Below are positions 8,708 through 17,439 of a DNA stretch of 64,000 nt, piece by piece (the stretch's first letter is position 1; each line of letters starts with the position of its first letter). The notes under the pieces were generated by a model. The model was not told where the DNA came from. It ran no database searches and worked only from the letters and a program-made list of their open reading frames with translations. The translations under genes were made by a program, and so were the position numbers. This stretch comes from G963665545 sp963665545 (GTDB taxonomy: Bacteria; Pseudomonadota; Gammaproteobacteria; Xanthomonadales; SZUA-36), in the NCBI GenBank assembly GCA_963665545.2, contig CAXXKZ010000002.1, positions 43,961 to 107,960 of the forward strand, in the 5' to 3' direction.

Positions 8708-9949
8708 ATGAATGAATTAAACTTTTCAAAGGCGGGCGAGGAACCAAGAGTCTCGGTGGTAATCCCGGTGTACAACGGCGGTGCCTATCTTGATCGCTGC
8801 CTGGAGGCGCTTCAGGCCTCCAGCTATCCCGTTGCCGAGTGCATTCTCGTTGACGATGCCTCTACCGACGGGGCGACTGAGACTGTGGTGCAGCGGTACC
8901 CCGTTCGCCTGGTGAAACTGGAACAACAATGTGGCCCCGCGTTCGCTCGAAATTGGGGTGTATACCATTCAAGCGGAGAGATCATCTTTTTCGTCGACGC
9001 GGATGTCGTACTTCAACCCGATACGATTTCAACCGCCATTGGGGCATTTCTACAGGATGAATCCATCGATGCGGTCTTCGGCAGTTATGACGATTTACCT
9101 GGTGACCGTGCCTTCCTGTCTCAGTACCGCAACCTGGTCCACCACTGGGTCCATCAAAACGGTGCCACAGAAGCACAATCATTCTGGGCTGGATGCGGCG
9201 CAATCCGCCGCGAGGTGTTCGTATCCATCGGAGGATTCGATCGCGACGCCATGCGCATCGAGGACATCGAGCTTGGCCATAGGCTTCATCAGGCCGGGTA
9301 CAAGATCCATCTGCTCAAGGATATGCTGTGCAAGCACCTCAAGATCTGGAGTCTGTTCAGCATTCTGAAAACTGACATGTGGTCGCGTGCCGTGCCCTGG
9401 GTTGCTCTGATGCAACGCGAAGGCGAAGCATTCGATAACCTGAATGTCAATGCAGCGTCGAAATTCGCGACAGCGCTGACGGGTTTGCTAGTACTGAGCC
9501 TGTTGGGACTGGTGCTGGCAGGGCGCTGGGTGGCTGTAGTCCCCTTCCTGGTTCTGATCATCCTGTGCATACCCGGTGCCTACCTGGGGGAGCGAGGCGA
9601 CTCACATCGATGGCGGTCATATCTGTCCATCGCACTGACTGTCGCAGGGACGCTATCCGCCCTGCTGTGGGCTGCTGATACTCAAGTGCAGCTGCTCCTG
9701 GCATTGCTACCCCTGATGTTGTGTGCCCTGATAGTGGCCTCCCAATGGCCGTTTTTCAGATTTCTGAACGCCATCAGGGGCTCGGGATATTTGCTGGCCG
9801 CCATTCCCATGCAACTGGTGTTCTTTATCATCTGCGGCTTGTCGGTGCCGTTGGGGATTGCCCAGTCAAGGGTGAGATTCATGCAAGAAAAACTTGATCC
9901 TGGGCGCCTTCCGGAGAACGCTGACAGATTGTTTGTCCGCGACGCCTAG
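8708..9949 (+). CDS. Family 2 glycosyltransferase with C-terminal membrane helices
   Basis: About 413 residues. The GT-A domain is N-terminal: VSVVIPVYNGG, ILVDDASTDG, the DxD-type motif FFVDADV and the acceptor-side Asp in MRIEDIELGHR. Four to five hydrophobic helices follow (about residues 255-390), so the enzyme sits on the inner membrane with a cytosolic active site. There is no QxxRW synthase motif, which argues for single-sugar transfer, for example to a lipid carrier. ATG 8708 fits the family N-terminus better than an upstream frame extension. Nearby GT87 and FAD oxidoreductase genes suggest a small envelope-glycan locus. Confidence 0.82.
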   Translation: MNELNFSKAGEEPRVSVVIPVYNGGAYLDRCLEALQASSYPVAECILVDDASTDGATETVVQRYPVRLVKLEQQCGPAFARNWGVYHSSGEIIFFVDADVVLQPDTISTAIGAFLQDESIDAVFGSYDDLPGDRAFLSQYRNLVHHWVHQNGATEAQSFWAGCGAIRREVFVSIGGFDRDAMRIEDIELGHRLHQAGYKIHLLKDMLCKHLKIWSLFSILKTDMWSRAVPWVALMQREGEAFDNLNVNAASKFATALTGLLVLSLLGLVLAGRWVAVVPFLVLIILCIPGAYLGERGDSHRWRSYLSIALTVAGTLSALLWAADTQVQLLLALLPLMLCALIVASQWPFFRFLNAIRGSGYLLAAIPMQLVFFIICGLSVPLGIAQSRVRFMQEKLDPGRLPENADRLFVRDA

Positions 9950-10130
9950 AATACTGCATCGTAATTAATGGCCCTTTCAGAGGTGGCCTCCCTGTGAGCC
10001 AGGCGCAAATCGGCCATCCGCTGTGTTATGTCGGGGCGCGGCTGGGAATGTCGGCCGCACTCACCCGCTGGTGCCTTTTGTTGTTAAGATGCGGCATTGC
10101 AAGCACTGACAGTGACAGGAATTACTCACG

Positions 10131-11460
10131 ATGATGCTGGAAATTCGCTCCAAATTTGCAGACCCCTCCGCTGTGATCCTCGCAGCGCTGGTTGTACTTG
10201 CGATTGCAGGAGTATGGCAATACGCCAACAATTCGCTGGGGGTGGACTACTACACCGCCTGGGCAGCGGCGGACTCGCTCAGCAATGACAGCGAACACTA
10301 CGTTTATTCCCGTGCCAGTCAGGTTCGGATCGGCAGGGAGTACCGCCGCAAAGCGATGGCGAGCGAGACGTCGCAACGGCACCTGGCGGTTGTTGACTAT
10401 CAGAGAGTGTTGTTCATGACTGCCACGCCATTCATGTATTGGGTGATCAATCTCTTTGCAACCGGGGAATACGAAACCGATTTGCAGATCTGGAGTACCC
10501 TGTCGCTGATCGCGTTCGCCTTGTCGATCCTGCTGATGTGCCGGTTCCTGTCCTTTTCGGTGGCGGGCAGCCTGGCTTTGCTACTTCCCTGCCTGGTCTG
10601 GTTGGAACCTCTGCACTCTGATTTGCGCGTCGGCAATGTCAACTGCGTTCAGTTGGGGATGGTGGCGCTGGCGCTGTGGTTTTTGAATCGACAGGAGGAT
10701 CGAAAATGGGCGGTGGTAGCGGGTTTTTTTGCGGCCGCGACCGTACTGTTCAAGCCCAATCTGGCAACCCTTCTGATCGTGATGCTGGGCGCCTGGATCG
10801 TGCGCAAGGAATTTGCCGCCCTGATCAGCGGAATCATCGGGATGGCAGCCAGTACAGCAATTATCTTTGTGATTACAACCCTGTTTACCGGAACCGCCCG
10901 AAGTTGGCTGGATTGGTGGGAAATAATGACAAGTACGGTGCAAGTCGAAATTCCCGGAGAAATCGGAAATGTGAGTTCCGCTTTGGCGACATCGTTCGGT
11001 TTCGAGCTGAGCTTCAGCCAGCAGGCGGGCATGGCGATCGCCTTGAGCATCGTGGTGCTGGTTTTCCTTTGGTGGGGGCGGCGCGTTGTGATGCGCGAGC
11101 CGGGCGCCGATGACAACCCGCCGCGACAGCAAGGTGGCGGTGGAAAATGTGCAGCTTGTCTCGCTTGCCTGCGTTATTCCCTTACTGGTCTTTGACCTCG
11201 TGTGGGAACATTACTTCGTACTTGCGTTGCCAATGCTGATCACGGCAATACGTCCCTGGCACGGGGATTCGAATCGCAACTGGGGCTCATTGGTCCTTCA
11301 CCGCATCTTGCCGGCCATCACGCTGCTGTGCCTGATGGCCACACCTACGCGACCCTATTTCGATATGAATACGGTGGACTACTATGCGATGGTGAACCGC
11401 TTTGCCATCTGGACGCTGTTTGCCCTGGGATTGTGGCAACTGCGATTCAAGCGCGTTTAA
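10131..11460 (+). pseudogene. GT87-like (DUF2029) membrane glycosyltransferase, frameshifted
   Basis: Two frames, 10131-11195 and 11110-11460, join into one polytopic protein of about 440 residues. The first has the N-terminal helix, then the GT87-type loop GVDYYTAWAA whose Asp is the expected catalytic residue, and several membrane helices. The second supplies the last helices (VSLACVIPLLVFDLVWEHY onward). The shift falls between about 11100 and 11145, within a GC-rich stretch. Family members use polyprenyl-phosphate-linked sugars on the outer side of the membrane. Either the gene is inactive or an indel was introduced in sequencing. Confidence 0.75.
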
Positions 11461-11508
11461 ACCGCGTATAGGTGGTTTGCAGCTTATGTTGCCGAGGCGA
11501 GGCGGGAA

Positions 11509-13017
11509 TCAGGATTCGGCGTCGCTTTCTGTAACTGGCGCAGGCACCAGGCGTTCACTCAGCGCCAAGGTTCGGTCTTCCCCAATCTCGTGGTATTCCG
11601 CGTCCTGATTGACCTGCCACAGATCCCACTTAATTTCCCCCGCCATGATATTTTCTGCAGCCAGTAGCGCGGTCATCATGGCGTGGTCCTGGTTGTTGTA
11701 CTTGTGCATACCGTTTCTGCCAACCAGTTGCAGGCCAGGCAGCTCTTTCTCCATCCAATGGCGAAACAAACTGACTCGATCTTGGTATTTATCGTCGTAG
11801 ACCGGGTAGGCGCGGTGTTGACGGATGACCGTGCCGTCAATGACGTGCCCAGCCGTGACCAGGCCCAGCTGAATCAATTCTTCGTCGGCCAGCCGAACCA
11901 GGTCTTCGTCATTGAGGTCCCACAGCCCGTCACCCTTGAAGCAGAAATACTCCAGTCCAAGGCAATTCAGATCTGGGTCCGGAACGAGGTGTGGCGACCA
12001 CGACTTGAAATTCTGAATACGACCCACCTTGACGCTTGAATCATGGATATAAATCCAGTTGTCGTCGAAGCAATCGACGTCTTTGACGATCAGGGCAACG
12101 GTGACAAAATCGCGATAGCGCAATGATCGGGCCGCTGTCATGACAGGCTCTGGCGGCTCGGGCTGCAAGCAGCCCACCAGCTCAGCGATAGCAGCAGAGG
12201 ATACGACCTGGTCGGCGGAATAGTCGTGTTGCGCGCCGCTTTCATCGAACGCGATGACCTGCCACTTGCCTGAATCAGTGTCCCGGTAAAGTTTTTCCAC
12301 GCTCATACCAAGATGCACCTGGCCGCCCTGCTGCCTGATTTGATCGGTCGCCGCTTCCCACATCTGACCCGGGCCAAGTCGCGGATATCTGAAACTGTCA
12401 ATCAGGGTCTTGGGCGTGTTGCCACCGGCGCCCATGCGCTTAGGCACCAGGGATTTCCACACAGCCGTGCCCAATGACAGTCCTTTTATTCGCTGTGCGG
12501 CCCAGTCCGCTGAAATCTCTTTGCACTTCATGCCCCAGACCTTTTCGGTGTAGGTCTCGAAAAAGATTCGGAATAAGCGCCTGCCGAATTGGTTGGTCAC
12601 CCAGTCTTCAAACGTACGCGGCTGCTTGATGGGAAAAGCCTTGGCCTTGAAGTAAGAGAGCATGCACAAAGCAGACTGCAAGACACCAAGCTTGGAAAGG
12701 GCGTCGAACGCCCGTAGCGGGTAGTCGAACAGCTTACCGTTGTAGAAAATGCGGGACTTGCGTTGGCGGGTTATCAACTCGTCACCCAGAATTTCCTCCC
12801 ACAGATCTTCAATCTCTTGGGATTTTGAGAAAAACCGGTGTCCCCCGACATCAAATCGGAAACCCTGGTACTTCTCCGTCCTGGATATTCCTCCCACGTG
12901 TACAGGGTCGCGCTCCAGCACGGTAACGGGAATGCCGTTTCTTGAGAGCTGCCAGGCTGCCGTCAGGCCGGCAGGCCCGGCGCCGATGCACACTACGCTG
13001 GGTTGGTTCTTTGTCAT
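11509..13017 (-). CDS. FAD/NAD(P)-dependent oxidoreductase, protoporphyrinogen-oxidase/UDP-Gal-mutase-like
   Basis: A 502-residue flavoprotein. The start ATG 13017 has AGGAA about 5 bases upstream. The N-terminal dinucleotide fold VVCIGAGPAGLTAAWQLS ends with the acidic ribose-binding Glu in TVLERD; it is followed by GGISRT and a GGHRFFSK segment. The middle has the family's FFETYTEKVWGMKCKEIS pattern. Enzymes of this type (COG1232-like) often sit beside glycosyltransferases in polysaccharide or glycolipid loci, where they may act on a sugar or a lipid carrier. The exact reaction cannot be read from the sequence. Confidence 0.8.
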   Translation of the reverse strand: MTKNQPSVVCIGAGPAGLTAAWQLSRNGIPVTVLERDPVHVGGISRTEKYQGFRFDVGGHRFFSKSQEIEDLWEEILGDELITRQRKSRIFYNGKLFDYPLRAFDALSKLGVLQSALCMLSYFKAKAFPIKQPRTFEDWVTNQFGRRLFRIFFETYTEKVWGMKCKEISADWAAQRIKGLSLGTAVWKSLVPKRMGAGGNTPKTLIDSFRYPRLGPGQMWEAATDQIRQQGGQVHLGMSVEKLYRDTDSGKWQVIAFDESGAQHDYSADQVVSSAAIAELVGCLQPEPPEPVMTAARSLRYRDFVTVALIVKDVDCFDDNWIYIHDSSVKVGRIQNFKSWSPHLVPDPDLNCLGLEYFCFKGDGLWDLNDEDLVRLADEELIQLGLVTAGHVIDGTVIRQHRAYPVYDDKYQDRVSLFRHWMEKELPGLQLVGRNGMHKYNNQDHAMMTALLAAENIMAGEIKWDLWQVNQDAEYHEIGEDRTLALSERLVPAPVTESDAES

Positions 13018-13095
13018 AAGGGTTCCTGAAGCAGCGTGCAATTATCGCATGACCGGCATGCGCTTATAAGTGCCGACCACGATTGAGGGTTGGCG

Positions 13096-13950
13096 CTACT
13101 TGGTCACCCGCACGGGAATGGGCACCTGGCAGGCATCGAGCACTTTTGGTGGTTTGAAATGAAAAAATGACTGTTTTCGATTCTTGCGTGCCTGCAGCAT
13201 TTTGCCAAATGACTTGTCACTGGTTTCCGCCACATAGATGAACAAACGGTCCGATTCGGAAATTTCTGAACCCAGGGTCATTGAACGAATACGCGACTTG
13301 GTAAGATCATCGCTGATGACACCGTCGTTGTCCTTGGGCCCACGTTGAATTTGCTGGACGAATTCCATGCCCATAACGACCCGGCCGAAAACGTTCATAT
13401 TGCGGTCGAGGTAGCGCGGCGCCTGGCCGATGACGATATAGAAATCAGTTCGGCTCGAGTCTGCCTCGTTACCGCGCGCCATCGCTATGGTGCCTGGGCA
13501 ATGCAGCAGCCATGTGCGGCCTGCCGCGTGGTCTCGACCGACAGCGAAGCCATCAATAAAGCCGGTTTCATCGGCAAAAATATCTCCTGTCTGCGCTGAA
13601 ATGAACGGGAAATCTTTGGACCAGCTAATTTCAAATTCAGATTCAAGAGTCGGGATCACGCTGGCCAGTCCAAGGTCGCTACCGTCGCCTCCCTGGGCGA
13701 CAAAGCCATCTATGACCCGGTAAAAAGCCAGGGCGTCGTAGAAATCATCCTTGATAAGATTTCTGAATTGCGCGACAGTTTCGGGGGCGAACAGGGGGTT
13801 GAGTTCTATCACGACACGGTTCTCGCCGAGTTGCATGTACACCGTGTTTTCCGGGTCGAGTTCGCGCCAGATTATGCCATTGGCGGCCGGAACCATGGAC
13901 GTGGCCACCAACAGCATTGCAGCCATGCAGCGTACAGCGAACGTCATCAT
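13096..13950 (-). CDS. Exported cyclophilin-type peptidyl-prolyl isomerase
   Basis: A 284-residue protein with a signal peptide (about residues 1-24, ending MVPAANG), so it is likely periplasmic. The cyclophilin fold is shown by FYRVIDGFVAQGGDG (catalytic Arg and Gln), TIAMARGNEADSSRTDFYI and NVFGRVVMGMEFV. It is longer than PpiA because of an insertion between the FVAQGG and MARG blocks and a basic C-terminal tail. It lies downstream of a small conserved protein gene in the same direction with a 29-base gap. Confidence 0.87.
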   Translation of the reverse strand: MMTFAVRCMAAMLLVATSMVPAANGIIWRELDPENTVYMQLGENRVVIELNPLFAPETVAQFRNLIKDDFYDALAFYRVIDGFVAQGGDGSDLGLASVIPTLESEFEISWSKDFPFISAQTGDIFADETGFIDGFAVGRDHAAGRTWLLHCPGTIAMARGNEADSSRTDFYIVIGQAPRYLDRNMNVFGRVVMGMEFVQQIQRGPKDNDGVISDDLTKSRIRSMTLGSEISESDRLFIYVAETSDKSFGKMLQARKNRKQSFFHFKPPKVLDACQVPIPVRVTK

Positions 13951-13979
13951 GATTGGGGTTTGTTCAGTGTCAACAGGCC

Positions 13980-14372
13980 CTAGCGCATCTGCATCCCACC
14001 GCCGGGGACGCCACCCATTGGGCCTGAACCAGGCACGACGATGGACGATGCCTGTTGATGCTGTAGCTCACGCAACTCTTCCATCGTGTTTTCAACGGCT
14101 TTGGCGGCGGCCTCGCCGAATCCTGAAACGGCTTCGACCAGGGTCTGGGCGCTGATTTCGAAAGAAAGGGGTAAAGCGCCGGCGGGTGTCATGATCTGGG
14201 TGGAACCCAAATACCTTATTGAACGCGAGGGATCCGGATCCCCCGCAGGGGTCACCGGGCTCATCCGTCTGATGGTGCCGACGCGATTGTCGGTAAACGT
14301 ATCTTCAATGAACAGGTTGGACGCATCCATATCAATTTCTGCGCCTTGCTGCGGATTCGGTTGTTCAATCAT
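13980..14372 (-). CDS. Conserved small cytoplasmic protein of unknown function
   Basis: A 130-residue protein without signal peptide or membrane helix. It resembles a group of short proteobacterial proteins annotated only as 'cytoplasmic protein', sharing an early DASNLFIEDTFTD motif, GTIRRM, then LGSTQIMTPAGALPLSFEI, a helical AKAVENTMEELREL segment and a Gly/Pro/Met-rich tail. No catalytic motif is seen. It probably shares a transcript with the cyclophilin gene downstream. Confidence 0.6.
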   Translation of the reverse strand: MIEQPNPQQGAEIDMDASNLFIEDTFTDNRVGTIRRMSPVTPAGDPDPSRSIRYLGSTQIMTPAGALPLSFEISAQTLVEAVSGFGEAAAKAVENTMEELRELQHQQASSIVVPGSGPMGGVPGGGMQMR

Positions 14373-14504
14373 CTGTGTTTTCCATGTTTGTGGCGGTTTA
14401 ACGGCCGCTTGTGACTGGAAATGGGGGCGAATTCAAGGATTCCCAACAAACGAATTTTGTATTTGGCTCCCGCCCACGGCTTCCGTAACCTCGAGCCATC
14501 TTAC

Positions 14505-14578
14505 AGTGCAGCCGCAGGCGACCCGCCATCCCCGGTTGGGTAAGTCGAGCAAAGCGAGACTCCTTTCATTGAGTTGCT
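14505..14578 (+). repeat. Dispersed repeat B, short copy
   Basis: Contains the family hallmarks AGCCGCAGGCGACCCGCC, GGTTGGGTAAGTCGAGCAAA and the terminal GCGAGACTCCTT. Related copies occur at 19.4, 22.1-22.4, 35.2, 50.5-50.8 and 57.8-58.1 kb. It lies in the gap between the divergent 130-residue gene and the VOC gene. Confidence 0.75.
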
Positions 14579-14642
14579 CAGAGCCTTCATGAGATAAACT
14601 GGGTAGTCTCGATATGGCACCGACAGGTCCAAGGACTCCAAA

Positions 14643-15095
14643 ATGAATGCAAATCAGGCGAGCTCGGATGTTGGCCATGTCCTGGGTGTTGGGGGCATCT
14701 TTTTCCGATCCGACGATCCGGCGGCCCTGGGGGCCTGGTATGCAAAATACCTGGGCTTGTCGATTGAGGCGTGGGGCAGTACTCACGGCACCAGTTTCGC
14801 ACCTGCAGATCTGCCCCAGCGTGCGTTCACCGTCTGGAGTGCGTTTTCCAGCGATACGGAATACTTCGGACATTCCGGACAGTCTTTCATGATTAACCTG
14901 ATCGTCGATGACCTCGATGCCGCATTGGACAACGTTGCGCGTGGCGGTGCAGAGGTGCTGGAGGAGCGTGAAGAACATGACTTCGGGCGATTTGGCTGGT
15001 TTGTTGATCCATCCGGAAATCGCATTGAGTTGTGGCAGGCGCCAGATGACTTGCAAGATGACATGCCACAGGACTCGCCGGGCACTGACACGTGA
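14643..15095 (+). CDS. VOC-superfamily (glyoxalase/bleomycin-resistance-like) protein
   Basis: A 150-residue single-module protein: N-terminal HVLGVGGIFFRSDDPAALGAWYAKYLGL and the C-terminal half INLIVDDLDAALDNVARGGAEV...FVDPSGNRIELWQ, the standard betaalphabetabetabeta pair ending in the metal-ligand Glu (ELWQ). The family includes lyases, dioxygenases and resistance proteins; no substrate is evident. Its stop overlaps the slyX start (GTGA), so the two are translationally coupled. Confidence 0.82.
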   Translation: MNANQASSDVGHVLGVGGIFFRSDDPAALGAWYAKYLGLSIEAWGSTHGTSFAPADLPQRAFTVWSAFSSDTEYFGHSGQSFMINLIVDDLDAALDNVARGGAEVLEEREEHDFGRFGWFVDPSGNRIELWQAPDDLQDDMPQDSPGTDT

Positions 15096-15307
15096 GCAAA
15101 GCCGGATCAAAGGAGCGCCTGGAAGAGGTGGAAAACCGGCTGGCTTTTCAGGACGATGTGATTGAAAAGCTCAATGCGGTCGTTACGCACCAGGATGCCG
15201 AGATCAGGCATCTGAGCGCGTCACTGAAGCGCCTGGAAGAATCCCTCAAAGAGATTGCATCGGGGATGTCGGCTTCTGGTGACGGTGAAGCGCCACCGCA
15301 CTATTAG
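15092..15307 (+). CDS. slyX: SlyX family protein
   Basis: A 71-residue protein that is almost entirely a heptad coiled coil, beginning ERLEEVENRLAFQDDVIEKLN and continuing HQDAEIRHLSASLKRLEESL, with a C-terminal PPHY as in the SlyX family. The GTG start overlaps the stop of the VOC gene by one base pair step. In enterics slyX lies near slyD; here slyD-like FKBP is 26 kb away. The cellular role of SlyX is not established. Confidence 0.88.
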   Translation: MSKAGSKERLEEVENRLAFQDDVIEKLNAVVTHQDAEIRHLSASLKRLEESLKEIASGMSASGDGEAPPHY

Positions 15308-15406
15308 TGACTTCCTGCGGCGTACGCGTGAATTTTCGTCGAACCGAAACACTTTCTCCCTGGATATCACTTAAAATAGCCCGTTCAGGCATCAAGGAAG
15401 CCCTGT

Positions 15407-16258
15407 TTGAATTCCCAACAGCCCCACCCGAGGAAGCGGTCGGAATCCACATCCATGTCACTCAGCAACGGAACCAAGAATCTGGCACTTTTTTGTGATT
15501 TTGAAAATATCGCATTGGGTGTCCAGGACGCCAAGTTTGCCCGCTTCGATATCGAAGAGATTCTCGAGCGCCTGCTGGTCAAAGGCAATATTGTGGTCAA
15601 AAAGGCATACTGTGACTGGGAACGTTACAAGACCTACAAAAGGGGTATGCACGAAGCCTCCTTCGAATTGATCGAAATTCCCCATGTGCGCCAATCTGGC
15701 AAGAACTCCGCTGACATCCGCATGGTGGTCGACGCGCTGGACCTGTGTTACACCAAGGCGCATGTCGATACTTTCGTTATCATTTCCGGTGATTCCGATT
15801 TCTCGCCGCTGGTGTCCAAATTGCGCGAAAACAATAAGGAGGTCATTGGTGTTGGGGTAAAAAATTCAACGTCCGATCTTCTGATCGCAAATTGCGATGA
15901 ATTCATTTACTACGACGATTTGCTGCGCGTGGTCGAGAGGCGCAAACCAAAAAAGAAGAAAGCAAACGATCAACAGGAAGCCAATGGCTCAAACGACGCA
16001 CAGCAGTCCAGAGCCGATAAGGCATTTGAGCAAGTGCTGGAAACGATCGATGACCTGGTCAGTGAGCGTGGTGACCAGGACAAACTGTGGGGGTCGATGG
16101 TCAAGCAGGCCCTCAAGCGTCGCAAGCCCGGATTCAATGAAAGCTACCACGGATTTCGTTCGTTTGGGCGTCTGCTCGAGGAGATGGAAGTTCAGGGTAT
16201 GCTGCAACTCGAACACGATAAAAAATCAGGTGGCTATATCATTACCGAGGTGACCTGA
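15407..16258 (+). CDS. NYN-domain protein with C-terminal OST-HTH/LOTUS domain
   Basis: A 283-residue protein. TTG 15407 is favoured because AAGGAAG lies 6 bases upstream, while the internal ATG 15455 lacks a binding site. Residues about 25-165 form a PIN-like NYN nuclease domain with its acidic residues in LFCDFENIA, NSADIRMVVDALD and VIISGDSDFSPLV. A basic linker (RRKPKKKKAN) leads to an OST-HTH/LOTUS-like domain (about 205-283) with WGSMVKQALKRRKPGFNES. The architecture resembles Limkain-b1/MARF1-type RNA-processing proteins, suggesting RNA cleavage or binding; the target is unknown. Confidence 0.85.
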   Translation: MNSQQPHPRKRSESTSMSLSNGTKNLALFCDFENIALGVQDAKFARFDIEEILERLLVKGNIVVKKAYCDWERYKTYKRGMHEASFELIEIPHVRQSGKNSADIRMVVDALDLCYTKAHVDTFVIISGDSDFSPLVSKLRENNKEVIGVGVKNSTSDLLIANCDEFIYYDDLLRVVERRKPKKKKANDQQEANGSNDAQQSRADKAFEQVLETIDDLVSERGDQDKLWGSMVKQALKRRKPGFNESYHGFRSFGRLLEEMEVQGMLQLEHDKKSGGYIITEVT

Positions 16259-16485
16259 ATCGCGGTTTGCCTGCAAAAGAGTATGCCCCCAGGCGAGACT
16301 GGTCTGTTGGAAACTGGCTAGCAGTAAGTGTATGATGCCATTGCTGCCGAATGAAGTTTTGGCGCATTAAGTGGTCTGTGCAGGTCGTTATTACCCTTCC
16401 CGTTCAACCTCTCACTTGTGTCTATTTGGTTAGCGTGTATCCCGTTTGGGCGAATATCAGATAGGCGAAAGAGAGAGTAAGTAAT

Positions 16486-16707
16486 ATGTCAGATACAGAT
16501 ACAGATACAGTTACAGGCACTGTCAAGTGGTTCAATGATTCCAAGGGCTATGGGTTTATAGCGCTTGATGGGGAGCGGGATGTATTCGTGCATTACCGCG
16601 CAATCCAGATGGAAGGCCGCAAGTCACTCAAAGAGGGCCAGCAAGTCGAATTTACCATTGGAGAAGGGCAAAAGGGACCCCAGGCGGAGAACGTCATTCC
16701 CCTCTGA
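16486..16707 (+). CDS. Cold-shock domain protein (CspA family)
   Basis: A 73-residue single OB-fold protein. RNP1-like KGYGFIAL and RNP2-like VFVHYRAI are present, after GTVKWFNDSKGYGFI. Its N-terminus is extended by an acidic Asp-Thr stretch encoded by tandem GATACA units (16493-16510). About 225 bases of gene-free sequence precede the ATG, compatible with the long structured leader typical of csp genes, and GAGAG is the likely ribosome-binding site. A strong terminator follows at 16741. It would act as an RNA chaperone. Confidence 0.92.
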   Translation: MSDTDTDTVTGTVKWFNDSKGYGFIALDGERDVFVHYRAIQMEGRKSLKEGQQVEFTIGEGQKGPQAENVIPL

Positions 16708-16740
16708 CACCCTTTCAGCGCCAAATTCCCTGAATTAGAG

Positions 16741-16774
16741 AAAAGCGGGCCGCGTTGTGCGGGCCGCTTTTTAT
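16741..16774 (+). terminator. Rho-independent terminator of the cold-shock gene
   Basis: The stem AAAAGCGG-G-CCGC pairs with GCGG-G-CCGCTTTT around loop GTTGT, with a single G-G mismatch, and runs into a T-rich tract. It lies 34 bases after the csp stop codon. Confidence 0.85.
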
Positions 16775-16829
16775 TTGAAATCACTCCGTAAGGTCGGTCC
16801 CCGCAATACCGGATAGAAAAACACGCGCC

Positions 16830-16854
16830 AAAAAAAACCCGGCCTGAGCCGGGT
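16830..16854 (-). terminator. Rho-independent terminator on the minus strand
   Basis: A 7-bp stem ACCCGGC/GCCGGGT (16837-16843 and 16848-16854) with a 4-base loop is followed on the minus strand by eight T residues. The nearest minus-strand gene (ilvE) ends 585 bases upstream, so the terminator more likely belongs to a separate untranslated RNA. Confidence 0.8.
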
Positions 16855-17215
16855 ACGAGTTCGTGTTTGATAACCTGTCCTGTTTATTCAACAGCGGTGA
16901 TCCTTATACATCAGCTTCCATATATATCCCCCTTAGGTCTGCTGATATTTGTCGGGCGTTCCCCTGATTTCGTGCCGTCCTGCCGGGGTCCGGGCTTTCC
17001 ACTCCCAGCGGGAGTGGACGGACCCACTGATTTTTCGCATCAGTGCAGGTGGCGCAATTTGTTCGTCGCATCGTGTTTGGCCAAAAACAATCCGACCTTC
17101 ATTCTCCTTGGCTCATAGCCGTCTCGGTTAAAGGTGGGAGAGTCGGAACCTCGATTGGGCATAGAGGGGCGAGGTTCCGTCTCTTCCCGCTAACTGCTAC
17201 CAGTCAGTTAGCTAT
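16830..17215 (-). ncRNA. Candidate structured non-coding RNA ending at the minus-strand terminator
   Basis: No gene fits this stretch, but the minus strand is highly structured. It has 8-bp stem GCTAACTG/CAGTTAGC (17189-17196 with 17205-17212), 9-bp stem GGAACCTCG/CGAGGTTCC (17145-17153 with 17170-17178), and a two-tier hairpin GGGTCCG/CGGACCC enclosing CCACTCCC/GGGAGTGG (16986-17025). It ends at the terminator 16830-16854. An AT-rich region upstream (17215-17300) could hold the promoter. About a dozen GGA trinucleotides occur, which raises the possibility of a CsrA/RsmA-binding RNA, but tmRNA, 6S and RNase P signatures were not found. Identity is unknown. Confidence 0.45.
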
Positions 17216-17439
17216 TGCAATTAGATAAATGCAACAATCAGGCCAAAAGTGAAATTAAGATCTATTTAGTTATTAATCAAATAGTTATGATATATCGAAC
17301 AATATTGGATATGGCCAGTAATGCGCACGCTCTGTCGCAGGTTGTCAGAATGTTGACAATTATTGTCAGCTATCCAGGCGCGTGCAGCAGACTACGTGCT
17401 ACGGCGCTGCTTAAGGCGAATGAAGAGAAGCGAGACGCT
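17216..17439. other. Gene-free AT-rich interval with a 15-bp palindrome
   Basis: No coding frame is convincing here. The perfect palindrome TGACAAT-T-ATTGTCA lies at 17354-17368, flanked by further TGTCAG units; it could be an operator or a protein-binding site. The segment next to ilvE is more GC-rich and shows no T-tract terminator. Confidence 0.4.

Noticed and set aside
17058..17121. Short minus-strand ORF (ATGAAGGTCGG start) behind AAGGAG in the candidate RNA
   Set aside because: The binding site is only one base from the ATG and the peptide is 20 residues with no recognisable feature.
16830..17215. tmRNA, 6S RNA, SRP RNA or RNase P RNA in the structured minus-strand stretch
   Set aside because: No tRNA-like ends with CCA, no 6S closing-stem symmetry and none of the conserved RNase P core pairs were found; only a GGAAAG-CCCGGAC stretch is vaguely similar to RNase P.
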